From Marchantia polymorpha subsp. ruderalis (lineage: Eukaryota > Streptophyta > Marchantiopsida > Marchantiales > Marchantiaceae): DNA of 64,000 nt. The translations under genes and the position numbers were made by a program. The first letter of the stretch is position 1. Each line of letters begins with the position of its first letter. The notes beneath the pieces were generated by a model. That model searched no databases and was not told the DNA's origin. It saw only the letters and a program-made list of their open reading frames with translations. Below are positions 62,291-64,000 of the stretch, piece after piece. The DNA lies in contig AP031357.1 in assembly GCA_037833965.1 (NCBI GenBank), positions 18,372,001 through 18,436,000 of the forward strand, given 5' to 3'.

Positions 62291-62295
62291 GCCAA

Positions 62296-63467
62296 ATGGG
62301 ATCTGAGGAGCTGGACATGGTAGGCGGAGGACCGTCTCAAATAGTAGACATAGGACTGTCTTCGCTTTCAGGTCGGTCCGTGCAATCAGATCAGTACTCG
62401 AGGAATATGCCAGGTCCCAAGAGGTCCGAGCCAGCGAAGAAGCAGCGTCCCGGAGAAGGATTTGGTGACTACGCAGATGCAGGAAAATACTTAGGAAGAG
62501 ATAGGCCAGGTTTTCTCCAGAATGCTGAGAGGGATTACAGGGAAGGAGGCGAAGGGTTTCATTTGGAACATAGGGTACAGAAGGAGAGTGGCGGGGAGAA
62601 CGACGAACGAAAGAACGTATTTGGAAGTAATCAGCTTGGCGTAATGGGCGTCGGAAGAGACCAGGATCAGTGGGGTGGAGGCGATAGAGACGGTGTTGGT
62701 GGTGAAGGAGATTTCAGAGACATAGGGCTCCGAGGAGAGGGTAGTGAGGTTTCGCAGAGCGAAGGTACCGAAGAGGAAGACGAGGACGACGGTGACTTGG
62801 AAGGAGAAGGCGAAGAAGGTACGGTTGGGGATAGGAGTAGAGAAAGTGTGCTTGGAGATAGAACTATTTCTCATCCGCAAATGGCTTCCCTCGAGGGTCG
62901 CATGAGGCAGGAATCCATGATGGCATCAAGAGGTGTGGAAGGCTTTCAACGAACTGGTTCAGACCGAGATAGAGTAATGAAAGCTCCCACCTCAAGTTCT
63001 CCTCCTTTTAACATGTACCTACAATCTCCCGGTCTACCTTTCATCAACTTTCAACAAGCTTCTCCTTCTGGAGCTCATTTGGCAACTCACGTAGAAGCCA
63101 ATTCAGCACAGAACGGTGGAGTTGGAGGAGGAGGAGTGGGATCAGCTATGTCTGGTGGATACGGCATGAGGGAGGGAGGTATTTCTCGAGACTCTTATGC
63201 CAAGAGCCTCGCCGCCAGGGAGTGCGCGATGGGCAGCTCTATGCACGAACAACAAAGTCAGGGACACCTTCACGAAAGTCTTCAGTCTTCAGAAGACAAT
63301 TACTACACTTCTCTTCTTAATTCAACGGGCTCCAACAATAGCAGCGCTCCGAAAGGACAGGATATTGGAAACGATGTCGGAGGTGGTCAAAAGCGGAATG
63401 CACGAATGATGGAGTCACCTTCTTCGGCCGAGCCTTCTCTGAGGCGCATTCTTTCCGACCCTTTCAC
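62296..63467 (+). CDS. PUB62/63-like U-box E3 ubiquitin ligase, first coding exon
   Basis: Encodes 390 residues of a long, disordered, Gly-, Ser- and Arg-rich N-terminus, with an acidic stretch at about 155-175 (TEEEDEDDGDLEGEGEEG) and a basic KRSEPAKKQRP near residue 40. It ends LRRILSDPFT exactly at a splice donor, AC|GTATTT at 63467. In plant U-box proteins of the PUB62/PUB63 type, as I recall them, this position reads ILSDPxTGALMDDA, the start of the U-box. The frame beyond the donor reads only 21 more codons of AT-rich sequence to a stop at 63529, which looks like intron. The U-box itself should lie beyond the window, so the gene is partial here. The start is the first ATG after the leader intron and sits in CCAAATGGG. 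Likely a nuclear or cytosolic E3 ligase; substrates unknown. Confidence 0.65.
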
Positions 63468-64000
63468 GTATTTTTCTTACTATAAACCCCGCCAGAATGA
63501 ATATTTTCCGACAGACCGTCCGCGATTTTAAAGTCTGATGCTGACCATCTCTGCTTAGAGTTGTGTGTGCCTTAAGAAGTTGATGTTTAATGTCTAGACC
63601 TGTATTGTTCATCATAGCTTGCATTGATAAATGTCGATGTTGCTCACTTCTTAAGTGACGCATCTGCGACTGAACTCAAAAAGCCATATGTAGTCCTGAC
63701 GAAATCATCGCAAATTCCCAACACTATTAACATGAACGCCCACCCTTGCTTAAGCGCCTCGGGGAACTGAAAAGGTGATCTCAAACGATGTTGAATTAGA
63801 AATCGGAATCTACTTGTGAAGGATTGTGTAATCTATACAGTAAATGAATTCATATACACATCAAAAGTCTATGCATAAGGAGGAATACAAGTGGGAGGCA
63901 CAAACTAATTGGATTGTAATGTAGCACTTTCACGTGTAGCATGCGCTACAATTTTTGGAAGAGAGGTATTATATGTAGTTTAGTACACCTACCTTTTTGA
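63468..64000 (+). other. Intron of the U-box gene, open at the window edge
   Basis: AT-rich sequence after the donor at 63467. I searched it for the expected U-box continuation (a GALMDD-like segment) in all plus frames and did not find it, which fits an intron running past the end of the window. Confidence 0.5.

Overview
This window looks like nuclear DNA of a land plant, most likely a bryophyte and probably a liverwort of the Marchantia type. The reasons are intron-rich plant genes with plant-type proteins (plastid 6-phosphogluconolactonase, ubiquitin-eS27, ECM29, a U-box E3 ligase), very AT-rich gene-poor stretches, and a GC-rich mobile-element-like coding region whose protein resembles a multicopy family I associate from memory with Marchantia annotations. 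The species assignment is an inference and was not checked.

Layout. 1.4-2.9 kb (+): a three-exon 6-phosphogluconolactonase with a plastid-type leader and an Ala-Lys-Leu C-terminus. 4.9-5.8 kb (+): a two-exon ubiquitin/ribosomal protein eS27 (RPS27A) fusion. 6.9-21.8 kb (-): a 35-exon ECM29 proteasome adaptor whose splice phases agree along almost its full length. 22-29 kb: an AT-rich gene desert with one exon-like island. 29.5-29.9 kb: a 31-bp minisatellite. 30.3-36.4 kb: a GC-rich, repeat-built, mobile-element-like block holding a long ORF with a C-terminal coiled coil split by a TAG. 36.6-44.1 kb: scattered gene fragments, including a DCAF1-like remnant, and two hairpins. 45.2-48.1 kb (-): a multi-exon gene for a basic, probably nuclear protein of unknown function. 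48-57 kb: a second AT-rich desert containing a perfect 33-bp inverted repeat. 57-62 kb: GC-rich, purine-skewed promoter and leader sequence. 62.3 kb to the end (+): the first coding exon of a PUB62/63-like U-box E3 ligase that continues beyond the window.

The genes do not form an operon and look independently regulated. Four loci belong to the ubiquitin-proteasome system (ubiquitin precursor, ECM29, the DCAF1 remnant and the U-box ligase). This is probably coincidence, but it is recorded.

No complete new system stands out. The least explained structures are the hairpin-containing repeat family at 30.3-32.0 kb, which shows compensatory base changes between copies, the associated mobile-element-like ORF, and two near-perfect long hairpins at 38.1 and 52.0 kb that could produce small RNAs.
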